A program made the translations under genes and the position numbers. The notes under the pieces are model-generated. The model was not told the DNA's origin, ran no database searches, and saw only the letters and a program-made list of their open reading frames with translations. Below, one piece after another: positions 33,701 through 46,700 of a DNA stretch of 64,000 bases (position 1 is the stretch's first letter; every line of letters starts with the position of its first letter). Where the stretch lies: positions 1,054,001 through 1,118,000 of the forward strand of contig JAVTLE010000001.1 in NCBI GenBank assembly GCA_033439295.1. Direction: 5' to 3'. The stretch is from Deuterostichococcus epilithicus. Lineage: Eukaryota; Chlorophyta; Trebouxiophyceae; Prasiolales; Stichococcaceae.

Positions 33701-36700
33701 CGTCGTTGGCGGCCGATGAGAGCACACCTTGCGGGCCTGCTTGCGCGCCTCCGCTTCTTCGTCCTGGTAGGTCGCCATCTGCTCCCGCCAGGTTTTCTCC
33801 GTCGCCCTCAGCTCCGCCACCTGCGCCACAGATGGGGCCAGAATATCCTGTTTTGCATGATTGCGCATGCACCTCCCAGCAATACAGCCTGGCAATACAG
33901 CAAAACCTCGACTGTGCGTCACAGTTGTTAGCGTCCGCCCATGCGGCCTGGTCGCGATGCGGACCAGGAGCTGAGCAGCATCGGGGCGAGCTGCGGAATG
34001 GGACACATGCCAGGCATGCGAGGCATGCGCGCAGCGGTATGCATGCAGCCGCGCGACCCAGGGCCACACCGGGATGCCCGCTCCCTGCTGCTGGACTTTC
34101 CACCTCAATGTGGGTGGCGGTAGTGAGCTCCAGACCGGCATTCGGGAAAGAATTTACTTCTCAAATAAAGCAGAGCGGCATGTGCAATAATAAGAATGAA
34201 TTCATTTGGGACACGCCTCCTTCTCGGCCGCTGCCAGCTCCGTCTCGCGAGCTGCGAGCTCGCTGTCCAGCTCCCGTACGGCGCCTTCCACCGCCGCATT
34301 GCTCTCCTTGAGCTGTGCCGACTCCGCCTGTGGCGGCAGCGGTGTGCAGGTCAGCGCTCGCAACGTCGCCTGGGGTGCGCTGTGCAGACACCGGCCCGAA
34401 CTGGGAGGTGCACTCCATATGAACGACTGCGTGCAGCACAAGCAAGTGTGGCTGGGCTGGGCTGGACCAGCCGCCGCTGCGCGTGCGTGCACCTGGCGCG
34501 CGAGCTTGTGCTTGCGCAGCCGGCATGCATGCGCAGCCGGCGGACGGTCGTGCAGCCATCTCTGGACACTGGTTCCAGTGCCGGCAGAAAGGAGGGCAGC
34601 GGGGGCGCACTGCTGCAGCATTGAACTCTTCCTTGGCCCGCTCCAGGTCCAGCCTCGCAGTCTCCATCACAGCGGCGGCCTCCTCCGCCTGTACAGCAAT
34701 TGTAGACCCATGTGGCATCATTGGTGATAGCTGAAAGGAAGGAGGGCGTGCTGTCAGATAACTGTGCCAGCCTGGCTCAATATGGCTCTCAGGGCCGCCG
34801 CCCCAGCGTTCACCACTCGACCTGAAAATGCTGCGGCAATGCAGACGAGGAGCATTGAGTGCTCAGCGGCAGCAAGGCAAGGCGCTGATGAGAGACTCTG
34901 CCAGTTGCCATGCGGCACCTCCGCAATGCATTTCCACAGCCATCAGCCGGGTCTCGCCTCCCCCCATGTCGGCTGGCCTGGGCTCGTCCTGCCTGCTGGC
35001 TCACCCCCATGGGCAGCAGAGGGCATAACACAACAGAGGAGGGGCCACTAGGTGTAGGTTTCTAGGGAAGCGCACCTCGCGCTGCTTCAGGACGAGATCG
35101 TGCTGCATCTTCGCGATCTCGTGCTGCATGTCGCCGGGCTCGCAGCCGGACACATCTGGCCCCCGTGCCGCCAGCTCGTCCTCCGCCACCTGGCTGTCCT
35201 TGTACACCACAATTGCGGCCCGCACCGCCTGCTTTGCGGCGTTCAGCGCCTGCACAATGGCAGTGCAGTACTCAACATCAAAAATATTGGAGCCGGGTCC
35301 CTCTCCAGCCGGCCTGGGATTGTTTGGTCCATCCCGCAGCAGGCTGGGACAAAGCAAGTGCCTGACGCAGCATGAGCCGCCTCTGCGCTAGCTTGGCCTG
35401 CATGTCGCCATACGCGGGGAGCACCACGATCCTATGCTGTAGGAAATTGGTTCCAACCAGCTGAGAGCCCGAGTCTGAGCAGGTGGATATCAGTCGCGCC
35501 TGAGTCGCCTGTTCCCCAAGCATCCTGGAGGCCATGCCTAGACCCCTGAGAGGTTCAACAATTCGCGAACTACACAACCCCAACGCACCTGGGTGGCTTG
35601 CTGCTCGGAGCGGCGAGCATCCTGCAGGCGCGCCCCGGCGAGGTCTGCAGCGTCCTGGGCGTCCCGCAGCTCGCGGTGCACCGCCTCGATGGCGCCCGCC
35701 ACATCGCGCGTCAGCCGCGGACGCAGCTTCCGCTGGTTGCGCATCATCGTCGACGACTTGCCCCTGGGCGGCGCGGCGGTGCCTCGCGTCAGGAGGTTCG
35801 GAGGGGGAAGCATCAGAGGTCCGGCGCGCAGGTGCCACACGATGAGGCACGATGGAACCAGGACCCCCGACTGCTCGTGCAACACAGATGCGATCCCCTC
35901 TTGTGCAAGCTCCATCACCGCCGTGCATGCTCGTGTATGACGAGTGGCTCTTCGAGCTCTTGCTCTTCGACTCTCACAGTAGCCCGCCTCAACCGTGCGG
36001 CCCCCACCTCCAGTAGGCCCTGGAGCCCTCCGGGGACCAGGCCGCAGACACGATCTTGCGCGTGCCGAGCGGCCCGCGCATCATGGTCATCGCCTCGTCC
36101 TCCGAGTCCACCAGCGCCGCGCGTTCCAGCTTCTGGTCGATGAGCAGGTTGCGGATCGTATGCTCCTGGCTGCTCTGCTGCACCCTGCACGCCACAGTGA
36201 TGTTTGCAGTCTGAAGCAGTGTGAGGTGGTCACACAGGTTTGGGCAACATTGGTGGCAGGCAAGAGGCGGCCACAATTGTTTGGAGCTCACGCAGCATCG
36301 AGGTCCATCAGCAGGTTGGTGTGAACCCATGCCATGGCTCGCTGCCGCCCGATGTGCTGGCAGCATAGGGTTGGGAGGTGAGGCGTCATGGACGCACTGG
36401 ATGACGTTCAGCATGGTGAGCACGCTCTCCGGCGCCTGCTCCTTCTGTGTCAGGTCGTGCGGCAGAATGTCGAAGTTGAACACGCAGCACGACACCGAAT
36501 ACCGGTCCTGCCGTGCCAGGTCCTGTGTATCGAGAATACAACATCGAAACTGCGACCAACTGACTGCTGAGAGACTGCTAAGCATATGGTGCGTTAACCA
36601 CACCCCATGCTTCAGGAGTCTTCGTGCCCAGTGCAGCTGCAGCGCGGCAGCAGTCAGCAAAAAGCCCGGCCTGAGTTTGATTTGCTGTCGACCTGTGGGT

Positions 36701-39700
36701 TGGTACAACGAGAGGGCGAGGCAGCAGAGACAGACGGTGGCGACGGGATGCAGGTGATGCAGGCTGGTACGGGGCGCTGGTCACCTTCAGCAGCTGGAGG
36801 TCGTGGTGGTCGTGCACCACAAACATCTCGAACATCTTGCTGATGGCCACCTGTAGATGGCGGCACAATAGAATCAACAAGCTGCGCCTGAGCAAACCGG
36901 GCTTGGGACATAACAGGGGCAGCGCTGTCAAAGCGGCGCCACTGCCGGCGCAACCTATGCCGGTGATTTTCAGACATGCTCGGGGCAAGAGGCCCAGGAA
37001 TGAGCCAGCTCGGACGCCCAAACAACACAAACTTCACAAACAGGATGCAGCCTGTCAGTCGCTGTGCATCAATCCCAAAAGCAGGCGACTCCACCCTGCG
37101 CAATGCGGTGGCCCACCTCGACAGGCAAGGCCCACTTCTCGTGTGTGAGCGTGAGCAGGCTGCCGAGCGGGCCCAGCGGCGGGCGGTGGAAGCGGTCCTG
37201 AGACACGGCGGTCTCCACACGCCGCAGCAGGGCCACCATCTGCCGCCCGCCAAACGCCATGACCGAGTTGCCTGCAAGCAGAACGTTAAGAGCCTGTCCT
37301 TTGCGTGAAAGAAACACGAGTAGGCGAGCCCATGTGAGCCGAATGGGACACCAGAAACATCAGGCGCAAATAGCAGCAACCTCCGCTGCGGCAGGGTGCA
37401 GTAGGCAAACCAGGGTGGGATTACAGCGACAGAAGGCATGTGAACAACCAGTGAACTTGCGATTGCATGTCGTCTGACAGCGCATCAGGCAGTGTCGCCA
37501 CCGCCACGCACCCTGGCGGTCCTGCAGGCCGCGCAGCTCCCGCTGGAGGTCGGTCACGCGGCGGTTCGCGCCCCTCGAGGCGCCCTCCGCGTCCCGCGCG
37601 GTCTTCACCGCAGTCTCCATCGCGACGTCAGCCTCCCGCTTCTGCTGCTGCGCCTCAGAGTCTGCGGCGGCGGCCGCGATGCGCGCCGCCTGTGCCTTCG
37701 CCAGCTGCTTGCCGAAGGCGGTCTTTGCATTCTGTTGCCAGGCAATGACACCAGGGGTGAGTGACTGGCCGATGTGGGCCTGCCGCAGCGAGCAGCGGAA
37801 ATGCCAGGTATGTGTGGCCTTGTATGGAAGTCGGCCTGCTCAAGCTGTTGCGCCGGGCAAGATGAGCCTGAAATGAGCGATTGACCGCGTAGGCACCGAG
37901 CACAATGATTGAGGTCCACCACACAGGAATCAAAGCAAGCACGGGAAGGAAGGCTGGGAGGAGCCCTGCTTGCAGGCAGGTGCCCTGACCCTGTGAGGCG
38001 ATGCTCGACGCGTGCACCAAGGCTGCAGCAGTGCACACTGCCAGAGCAGCCTCGAACCCCAAGGGCAGCGACGGTGCAGGCCCCAAAGATGCAGGGCCAG
38101 CGCCGCAGCACATCGCTCGCGCAGTGCGTCCGGCGGCGCGCACCTGCGCGCTGGTGGCGTGCTCGGCCTCCATCTGCTGCACCTCCGCCGTGAAGGCGTC
38201 CAGCGCTTCGCTCTCCCGGTCCGCCTCGGCGGCGGCGCGGCCGGCGGCCTGCCGCTTCGTGCGCACCACGGCCGCTTTCCGCCGAATCGCATCCTGCAGC
38301 AGCCCCTGCCGCAGCACCACCTCCCGTAGCTGCGGCTGCATCCCGGACAGCGCCTCCGCCTGCGCGCGGCGGACACATGCGCGTGCGGTGCCGGACGCTT
38401 AGAAGTGTCTTCGACGGCCGATGGCCGTTCTCAATGTCTTGTGTGCCGCAGGCTGTCGCTGACGCTGCAGTGGTGCATCATCGGTCTCGCGCGCCGAGGG
38501 CCGGGCTTATCTCGCAACGGCAGCCAGCCTTGCTCAGGGGCTGCAACATCTGGGGGCCGCCAACCAGACTGCTCAAGACTTATGAGCGCAGACCCTGTTA
38601 ACTGTCGAGGCACGGTCGAGCGGTTGGGCCCGGCGAGCTGTGCACCTTTTGGGCCTTGCGCGCCGTGGTGTCCCGCACGGCCTCGGCGGCCGCGTCCACC
38701 TGTGCCTGGCGCGTCGCCACCTGCGCAGGGAGCTTCTCCTCCAGCGCCACCATGCACTTGGCCGTGAACTCGGCCTTGTTGAAGACCTGCAGAGCGGAAA
38801 GGCGCTTCCGTTTGCAGTCGGCGCATCTCACAAGGTGCGGGCATGCTCGAGCACAGCCAGTGCCGACTGTTGCGGGCGCCCTTGGGGGAGCTCTCATGCC
38901 ATGGGCGCCATGTGCAATCCAAGTCTGCAAGGGCGGAGCTCGACCTCGCAGTCGCGTCGCAAACTGGCAGGAAAGACAAAGCACGCGCTGCCCTGCCGGA
39001 CGCACGTGCTGCCATATGAGCGTCTTGGACAGGTCCGTCTCCAGCTGCTTGAGCGGCTCCACCTCCTGCAGGGAAGCAATTGCAGCATCCACACCCGCCA
39101 GCTCCTCCTCCAGGGCCTGCGGGCGCATTTGTAGGGGATGAGAATCTGGTCGAGAGAGTTGTTGTGTACAGCAGACGTGAGGCGAAGGGGAGGAAGCTTA
39201 TGGCTGACCTCACTACACAGGCGGCTGGAGCGGCTGTGAGGTGCCGCCGGTTTGCATGCACCAACGAGTCATTCAGCAGATTACCAGCATCTTGTTGATG
39301 CACTACCGTGCGCTTCTTGTGCAGGTCGCGAGTGTGCAGAGCGTGCCAAACGGTGTGCACGCGCTTGCAGCTTTTCCTGGGGTCTGAAGCGTGCGTTGGC
39401 ACATGTTTTGCCTGCATTGGAAGGATGGAGCTGCCGCAACCTGTGTGTCTGCGAATTGTGCACAACACCCATACCTGCGTCTCGGCCTTGAAGGCAGCCA
39501 CGCCCTCCTTCATGGTGTGCAGGCCCGCATCAGAGTGCGAGATGTTCTCGATGACCTTGTCCTGGCCCGTCGCCTGCATCAGACCCCCGATGGCCAGCTT
39601 GAGTCAGTGGAGCGGGGTACGGTCGGACCATAGTGTCCATCGCTGTGTCAAGAGTCCAATGATAGGCTGCCAGGGAGACATATCAGCAGCAGGCGGGCAA

Positions 39701-42700
39701 TCACAGCCTCACTGCACACCAGACAACCATAGGCTGCTTGCATGCATTACGCTCAGTCACGCAGCAGGCAGTGCTGACAGGCCACGAGCATGGGCTTCAA
39801 TCGATCCGACGTGCAGCAAATTTACAGCAGGCGTTAGCAGGAAACCAATTGGAAGAGTCAGCTTGCCTGCATGTACAGCTCATACTTCTTCTTGCCCGAA
39901 GTCTCCGAGGCGAATGCGCGGCAGGCGTCCTGCACGGAAAAGCGCAGTACCAACTTTTGGCATCGCATTTGCACAGTCCGCCCAACTTTAGGCATCCCAT
40001 TGGCACAGTCCGCCCTTGCCCCGTCCGTCTCCCATCGTGCCCACCACATGTGTGCAAGACAGTGCACGTCTGCTGCTTCCAGACAGCCGCAGCCCGGTGC
40101 ACAGGGCCGACGGAAGTGATGCGCAGCGAGGGAGGCGGGCAACACACACCTGGCCCATGCACACTGCAGGGTTGTTGGCCTCGATGCTGAAGTGGTTCAG
40201 CAGCTCCTCCAGCTGGTCCTTGTTGCCCGGCCCCACCTTGGGACGCCATGAAGGATGATGACTTAAGCAAATAACAGCAGCAGCAACTTACATCCCTCTT
40301 CAGAGCTCAGTGGACGCATTTGGCCAGTGGTGCGCCACTGCGAGACCCTTTGAGATGCACAATTGGCGACTGCCGGGAAGAGACGTTTAATGATAGCTGC
40401 AAGGCATGCAGCTTCACGAGAGGCGGATTTGAATGCGCGATTTCTCACCTTCCGGCCGTCCTGGTCGGACAACTTCCAGGTGGAACTCCCATTGACGCCG
40501 ATGCGGCGCTCGACCGTGATCATGCGGCCGTATGTTGCCGGCTGGTAGGCGTCCTCACCTGTTTTGTATGGGTTTTCAGTGGTGCTTTGCAGCGTTTAGG
40601 GAGCGGCGGACAAGTGCATGCATGATGAGGCCCAGGGCTGCGGAAGCACCCCAGGCGGCAACAATGGCAATGACAATAGTCGCAAGTGCATGTCTTTAAA
40701 ATTGACAAACTGCTCGACGCAATGCAGCATGGCGAACTGAGAGCATACAAACTTGGCACCTGTGTTCCAGATGGTCACGGCCGCCAGCGCCTGCCGTGTG
40801 CCGGTGCGCACAAAGGCGCCCGCGGACGAGGCGCGCCCCGTTTCCCGTGCCGTCGCGCCCAGGCACACCTGAGTCATGTCAGGGGGACTGTGGGGACAAA
40901 GCTTGCTACCTTCCATGTTTGTTTGCAGTTGAGCTGTTCCAGTAGACTGAGGCGGAGAAAGCTGATTCTGATTGAGGGCGTTGGGCGGCTGCTGCGGCTG
41001 TGCGAGTGTTAATGGTTGGCAGCCTCACCTGGATGGCGTTCATGACGGCCGTCTTGCCGCTGCCGTTGGTGCCGGAGATGAACACGATGTTGGGCCTGCA
41101 TCGCAAGAGCATTCAGGTCAACGAAACGAGGATGCAGATGTCCAGCAGGAATTTGGCCGTTGAGGCTGATCAGAGATGCATGCTCCTTGCTGCAAGTCAA
41201 TGTGACTGCTGCCAAACGAGTGGAACTGAAGTGGTGGAACAGAGTGCCCACCCGAGCTCCATTTCAAAGTGCTCGTGGCACATGAAGTTCTCCACATGCA
41301 CTTTGGCGATCTGGCCGGCGTAGCCAACGCCCCGCTCGGTGTCTGGCATGACGACCGCGCCGGAGTAGCGGACGTCCGGCTCGCCGTTTGCATCGAGCCT
41401 TGCCGCCGCCTGCGAGGCATACTGCGACGCCAGCTGCGACTGCGACGCCGGCTGTGACTGCAATGCCGGCGCCCGCTGCGACTGCGACGCCCGGCCGCCG
41501 CCGTCGCCCATGCGGGTTCGCCCGCCGCGGGGCCGCCGCTGCAGCGGCGACTGCGCGTCAGGCTCCAGGTCCGGCGCAGCCGCGGGGCCGGGCCGGAAGG
41601 CCGTGCCAGAGGAGTCGGGCGAGCTGGAGGCCGGGCCCACCGGCTGTGCCAATGGCGCGGCGGCGCCGCCTGCAGGCATCAACACACAGTCCGTCAGCAT
41701 GAAATTGGACCCATCACAGTGTGCATCGGCCAGCCATGGGTACCTGGCACCAGCGAAATTCAGCTGCAACAAGTCAGCTTCACAACCTCAAAATGTTCCA
41801 GGCCCGTTCCCGGACTCCTCATAAGCTAGTGTGCCGACCTGCTGCTCTGCGGCTGCACTCGTTGGCGGCCTCCTCAGCAGCGGTGTCCGCAGGCCTTGCC
41901 CGCTTGCCAGCATTGATGGCCCGTCGCCGCGCCTTCCACGCCCGCATCTCCTCGTCGTCGTCCTCCGACGACTCTGGGCCGTCAGCACATGGGCTGCCCA
42001 TATCGGCAGCAGCGCCACCGAAGCCGGAGCCGTCGCTGGCATCGTCGTCAGTGGCCGGGCTGGCAGCCGAAGCGCCGGATGCCAGCCGCCGCTTCTTGGC
42101 TGTGAGGCTCATCGGGGAGGCGCCCTTCTGCCGGGATCGGCGCTGGCTGCCGAGCGAGCCTAACGATGTCGCTGTCGCGCTGTCGCTGAGAGGGCCGCCA
42201 CCGGCGCAGCGCGCCTTCGGCCGCGGAGCTGTCGCAGAGTCCCAGTCTCCCAACGGCCCTGCGGTGGCCTTTGCCTCCTGCTGGCTGCTGCGGCGGCTGG
42301 TGGACGTGGCAGCAGCCTTCGGCTTGCGTTTTGGTGTTGCAGCCTGCTGTAAGGCTGCCCCTTCCGCAACCGCCCGGCGCTTGCGCTTTGGCGGCTTGCC
42401 CGGCTTGACGGGCGATGGGTGGCCGAGCTCCTCCAGCACGCGGTGCGCTGCAGGCGGCAGCGAGGCCACACGTGTGATGCGCGGGTGGCAGAAGATTTCT
42501 GCCCAAGGGTAGTCGGCCTCGTCGCCGTCTTCGTACCTGCGCACCCAAGCCGGCTACGTGCTGCCACCGCCATCCACATGCCATTCAGCAAAGTTTTCGA
42601 CCTGGTGGACATGGCTGCAGCCCAGCAGGGATGCGAGCCATACCACAGAGATGATCGTTTCTGCCTCGTGCACTGCGTCCGCAGCAGTTCTGAAGTTTGC

Positions 42701-43197
42701 TCTCTTTCAGCGCAATTATGCCGCAGCTCACCTGAGCTTCACGTGGAGGCCGGCAGCGTCCTCGAGGTCATCTACTGCCTCGACCACCTCGCCCTCGTAC
42801 CAGCCAGCCTCCCAGTCGGGTCCTTCCTCCCACCACTTGTGGACTACAGCACCCTCAAAGGCCTGCGCTCGCGATAGCAGATAGAGTATCAGCAAGGACC
42901 AGCCCACAGTGTCTTCTGCTGGGCTAGTTGTTCATCGCAACATTTCTTGTACCAACAATCCATTTAGGGCTTTCCAAGGAGTCCTGGCCGCTGTGTGTCG
43001 CTGGTCGCCCCAAATGGGCAGGTCTGCCCAGGCTGCAGTTTGAAACATCCAACGAAGTTCAACTGCCGCAAAATCCGACCAAGCTGCAAGTGAGGATCCT
43101 TCCAGAGGCCCTTCCAGAGGACCCTTGCAGACGACTTGCCTCCCACCTTTGCGTCAGTTGCAGACGGGGGCTGGTAGTACTTCGTTGTCAAGGGCAT
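30722..43197 (-). CDS. SMC6: SMC6, structural maintenance of chromosomes protein, with N-terminal Tudor-like domain
   Basis: SMC6 pairs with SMC5 in the complex that handles recombination intermediates and replication stress. The first exons are resolved and in phase: 43147-43197, 42732-42862, 41839-42536, 41252-41669, 41029-41095, 40760-40868 and 40449-40558. Exons 1-3 encode a Tudor-like domain ([20 protein letters not shown], then [20 protein letters not shown]). A basic, Ser-rich linker and an SQ cluster follow. The ATPase head begins [15 protein letters not shown], with Walker A GTNGSGKT (41050-41073). Coiled coil, a hinge near 36.8-37.3 kb ([20 protein letters not shown]) and returning coiled coil follow. 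The C-terminal head has [19 protein letters not shown] (signature at 31568-31582) and [10 protein letters not shown] (Walker B). The last exon ends [17 protein letters not shown]. Most coiled-coil exon limits are approximate. Confidence 0.92.
31664..31703 (-). repeat. Decayed copy of the SMC6 signature-motif exon start
   Basis: This intronic segment copies 31,564-31,603 at an offset of exactly 100 bp. Its minus-strand translation gives [12 protein letters not shown] against [12 protein letters not shown] in the functional exon. A splice-acceptor-like CAG precedes both. Confidence 0.8.
39951..40014. repeat. Tandem 32-bp duplication in an SMC6 intron
   Basis: Two adjacent 32-bp units start CAACTTTTGGCATC and CAACTTTAGGCATC, and both end GCACAGTCCGCC. 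Three mismatches separate them. They lie in the intron between the exons ending near 39,925 and starting near 40,150. Confidence 0.9.
41399..41485 (-). repeat. Internal coding repeat giving an SQ cluster in SMC6
   Basis: On the coding strand a degenerate repeat of CAGTCGCAG-type units encodes ASQSQ, LQSQ, ASQSQ, ASQ and ASQ in succession, seven Ser-Gln pairs in about 27 residues. It sits in the linker between the Tudor-like domain and the ATPase head. Confidence 0.85.
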
Positions 43198-43739
43198 CGT
43201 GGGTAGCGCCAACGGGCAGCCAGGAGGCTCATGGTAGACGCCTCGAAGCGCGTCGAGCAATTGCGCGAACACGACATGCCATCACACAGGGACGAAAGTA
43301 CAGCTACGACCTCGGAGCCTGGCAATCGGGTGCAAAGCACAGCAAAGCACGCTTGCTACCTTGCCATGCCCCTTTCCCGCGCCTTTGACGCTTTTGTACT
43401 GAAGCTGTGCAGTTGTGCATTTCAGACAGTCAAGAGTGCTGATCGACATTTTGTTGAGCTGCTACCAAGTCGGGCCACCGTGTGCGCGACCCACATCAGA
43501 CCCACGAAATTTTCCGAATTTGCGCACAGCCTACTGCGGATGTGCATGCAGTGCAAGTCATGGAAGCATGGCCGAGCCGTTCACATCTATATCAGCAGGT
43601 TCAACCGGTGGCCTGCTGCTGCCCAACCACCTGCAACCCAGGTTTGATAGCAGCTGCGATGACGCAGCGGTCAGCAGTGGAAACATGTGTTGGGCCGACG
43701 CGGATGGCTAATTGCGTGTCGTGGTGATTATGCAGCATC
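43198..43739. promoter_or_regulatory. Divergent region between SMC6 and the TAF1C-like gene
   Basis: About 540 bp separate the SMC6 start from the first supported exon of the next gene. The exact length depends on the uncertain start of that gene. No motif is clear. Confidence 0.4.
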
Positions 43740-46700
43740 TTGGAACCCACTGCGGTCTGCCGACGACGCGTCGCCGATGGTAGTTCCTATGCGCAGCCTG
43801 CCGCTGCGGCAGCATACCTGCCGGCGCAGCACCCGCCCAACCTGCAGTGGATCGGCCCGCAGGACCTCGGCAGCCGCATCAGGTATCAGAGAGCGGCTGC
43901 TCGACTCCGGAGCATGTGTTCAACAGTTGCATTCATCTTGCGGAGCTGGCTGCATGCCATTCAGGTTCGTCTGGTCACTGGGCCGCATGGCGGTACAGCT
44001 CGACAATAGGACAATCAGATACTGCAGCATTTCGTTGGAGCGCAGGCCCCTCGGTGCACAGGAAGACGCGCTGCAGGCGCTGGCCAATGCATTCGGCGCT
44101 GAGGCGCCGCCAACTGAGCTGTTGCGGGGGCTGCTGTCAGAGGGGCTCGGCCAGCAGGAGCTGCGACGCAGCGCAGCGTGCGCTGGCAACCAGCTTGCGG
44201 CATGCGAAGTGCAGTCCCCTAGCGGTTCGCAGGTGAGGGTCAGCTCTCGAAGTGCCAGATCAGGGCAGGCCGGCCCCGAGTCAGCAGTCGTTGTGGCATG
44301 CAAGTTGCACTTCGTTAGCGTGCTTGTGTTGTCCCTGATCAGCCGCTTCCGACTTCTACCTGTAACCACAACTCGTCAAAGCTGGTTCTTTGCTCCAGTG
44401 CAGGTCCTTGTTTGCTATACAGCCGGCGCCATCAGGCACCAGGTAGCGCTGGCCGTAATTGGTCCTGAGTCAGCGGCGGGCGGTGATAGTAATGCCCGCG
44501 AGCCACTGCAGGTGAGGTGTGCTATTGCGGCGTGCACAGCACGCAAGCTTCGACGCACATGTGACTGCTCAAAATCCAGATGCGAATTTGGGAGTTCACC
44601 AATCCGGTCTTTGCACATGCCCAGGCAATGTTGCCGTCGGCATTGCGCAGTCTGTCATGAACAAGCATCTTGTGACGCATGACACTTGCTGTCGCCGCAG
44701 TGCATCAGCCTGGACGTCGCGGACGTCACGCAGCAAGCCATCTGCCAGCTGGCACTGAATACCCCGCCGACTGCCGGCGGCGCAGCCGGCCAGCCAGTGC
44801 AGCGGCCGCACCCTCCGCGCCTGCTTGCAGTGCGCTGCACCTGCAGCGTGGCGATCCTGCAGCTGTGCCCGCCCGATGCAGCCAGGTGATTGCCTTTGAG
44901 GCTTTGCTCATGCTGTTCAAGGCGGACTGCAGGTCAGCTCATCACACGGAGCCGCTGCCTGCCCAGCCAACCCTGCTGCCTTGTCGGCGATTGCTGCTAG
45001 GGGGCAGCCGGCCGTTGCGCAGCCCCAGACTGCCGGGATCCAGCGCGGCGCACGGTCCCAACCTTTTGCCCCCGAACATGATTGCATTGCTGAAAACCAT
45101 CCGCCGTATGCTATGTCACGCAGTGAAGGTGGTGGCGCCTGGTCGCTGCGGACGGCGGCCGTCGTGCGTACGCGGCTGCGCACCATGCACCTCATTTGGA
45201 GCCGCGCCATCCCTGGCGAGCTGGTGTACATACTCGAGGACGGCTCAGCGCACCTGCTGAACGGCGCTGCAGCGCTGGCGTTCAGGGCTGCAGTGGCACC
45301 CGAGGCTGCGGCGGCCGGCATGCCGCCTCCTGAGCCGAAGGTGCAGACTGCAGCGCTGCCTTGGCACATGGGTCCGCATGTGCCAGGATGCATCTTCAAG
45401 GTTCATTCCTGAGACGTCTTGGGCGCCGCCGATTTCCAGGCTGCTGTACAGTGCTTGAGCAGAGCGAAGTTGCATGCACTGTTGTCCCCGATCGGGGCTG
45501 ATTCCGAGTGGTTTACTTGAAAAAACAGGTCCACTGCATCCTGTCGGCCGCAGCACTCGAGCCGCACTGGGATGGCACCGGCCGTGTCGCAGCGGCCTTT
45601 GCACCGCACCCGCGCCAGCTGCTTCTGGCCGCCGGGCCGCGGCTGCTGCGCTGCAGCGTCGGCGGCCACGACCAGCCGCCGCAGCTGCCGGAGACGCTGC
45701 ACGAGCGGCCGGGCGGCGACGCCTTTGTGGTCTTGGCGCATGTCGAACAGGTACAGGGAGATGGCACCAGCTTGCATTTGGTCTGACTCAGCGTGCAAGC
45801 ATGACGCACGCACATCGTCTATAACATCAGGTGAAAACGTGGGGTTGTTGCATCGGCATGCAGCGCTGCTGCCGTGTGTGTTTCATGACCCGCCATCATT
45901 CGAGCAGAGGCTGCACGCCGGCATGCAGGCTACGGCAGACGCAGACGCCGCCAACCTGCTGGCGGCTCTGACGGCGCGGCACGTGCTGCTGTTAGATGTG
46001 CGGCGGTTGGCGGAGCCGCTGCTGCGGTGGCCGCACGGCCTGGAGCCGGCGCAGCCGCAGCTGCTCAGCCTGTTCTGCCACCCTGGACCTGCAGATGTGG
46101 TGAGGAGGCTGCCCCACTGCAGACACACGCCCCATTGTTGGCCAACTGTGCAATTGTATCGTGGATGCCACAGCTAGCTTGGCGTCGTCGACGGCTCCAC
46201 TGGTTTTGTGGGGTGACTCCAACTGCGCTCATTTCGCTACTGGTAGGTGCAATATGAATAGGCGCAATTGCTGTGATACCTTACCTTGAGAAGTTCGACG
46301 TTCCCGCTGCAGCCAGCTGGCGGACAGCAGAGAGCACAACCGGGGCAGCTGCAGGGCCGCATTGTGGTGGGCAGCCTCGGCACCGGCGACGCACTCGCCT
46401 TCCCCTTCTCCGTCATCCCCGCATCCGTGTCACTGGCGGCGCACCCGGCGGCACCCGTAGCACCGTCGGAGCGGCCGCGTCGCCGCGAGGCCGCCACGCA
46501 GCAGGGCTTCCGCGGGCAGCTGCTGCTGGCCTCAGGTGCCGGAACGGACCCCATGTGCCGCATGCCAGAGCCACCTTCCTGACGCCCCGCTTGCGCCCCT
46601 GGGAGTGACATCCTCGACTACGCATGCTCGCAGGCCAAAAGCAACCAGCAGGCGGCGCCGGGGCTGCCACGCCCTGGCCGCCAGCCTTCCGGTGGCGGCC

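Noticed and set aside
38431-39579. 382-codon open frame read as one gene
   Set aside because: It runs through SMC6 introns and changes frame relative to the true coiled-coil exons.
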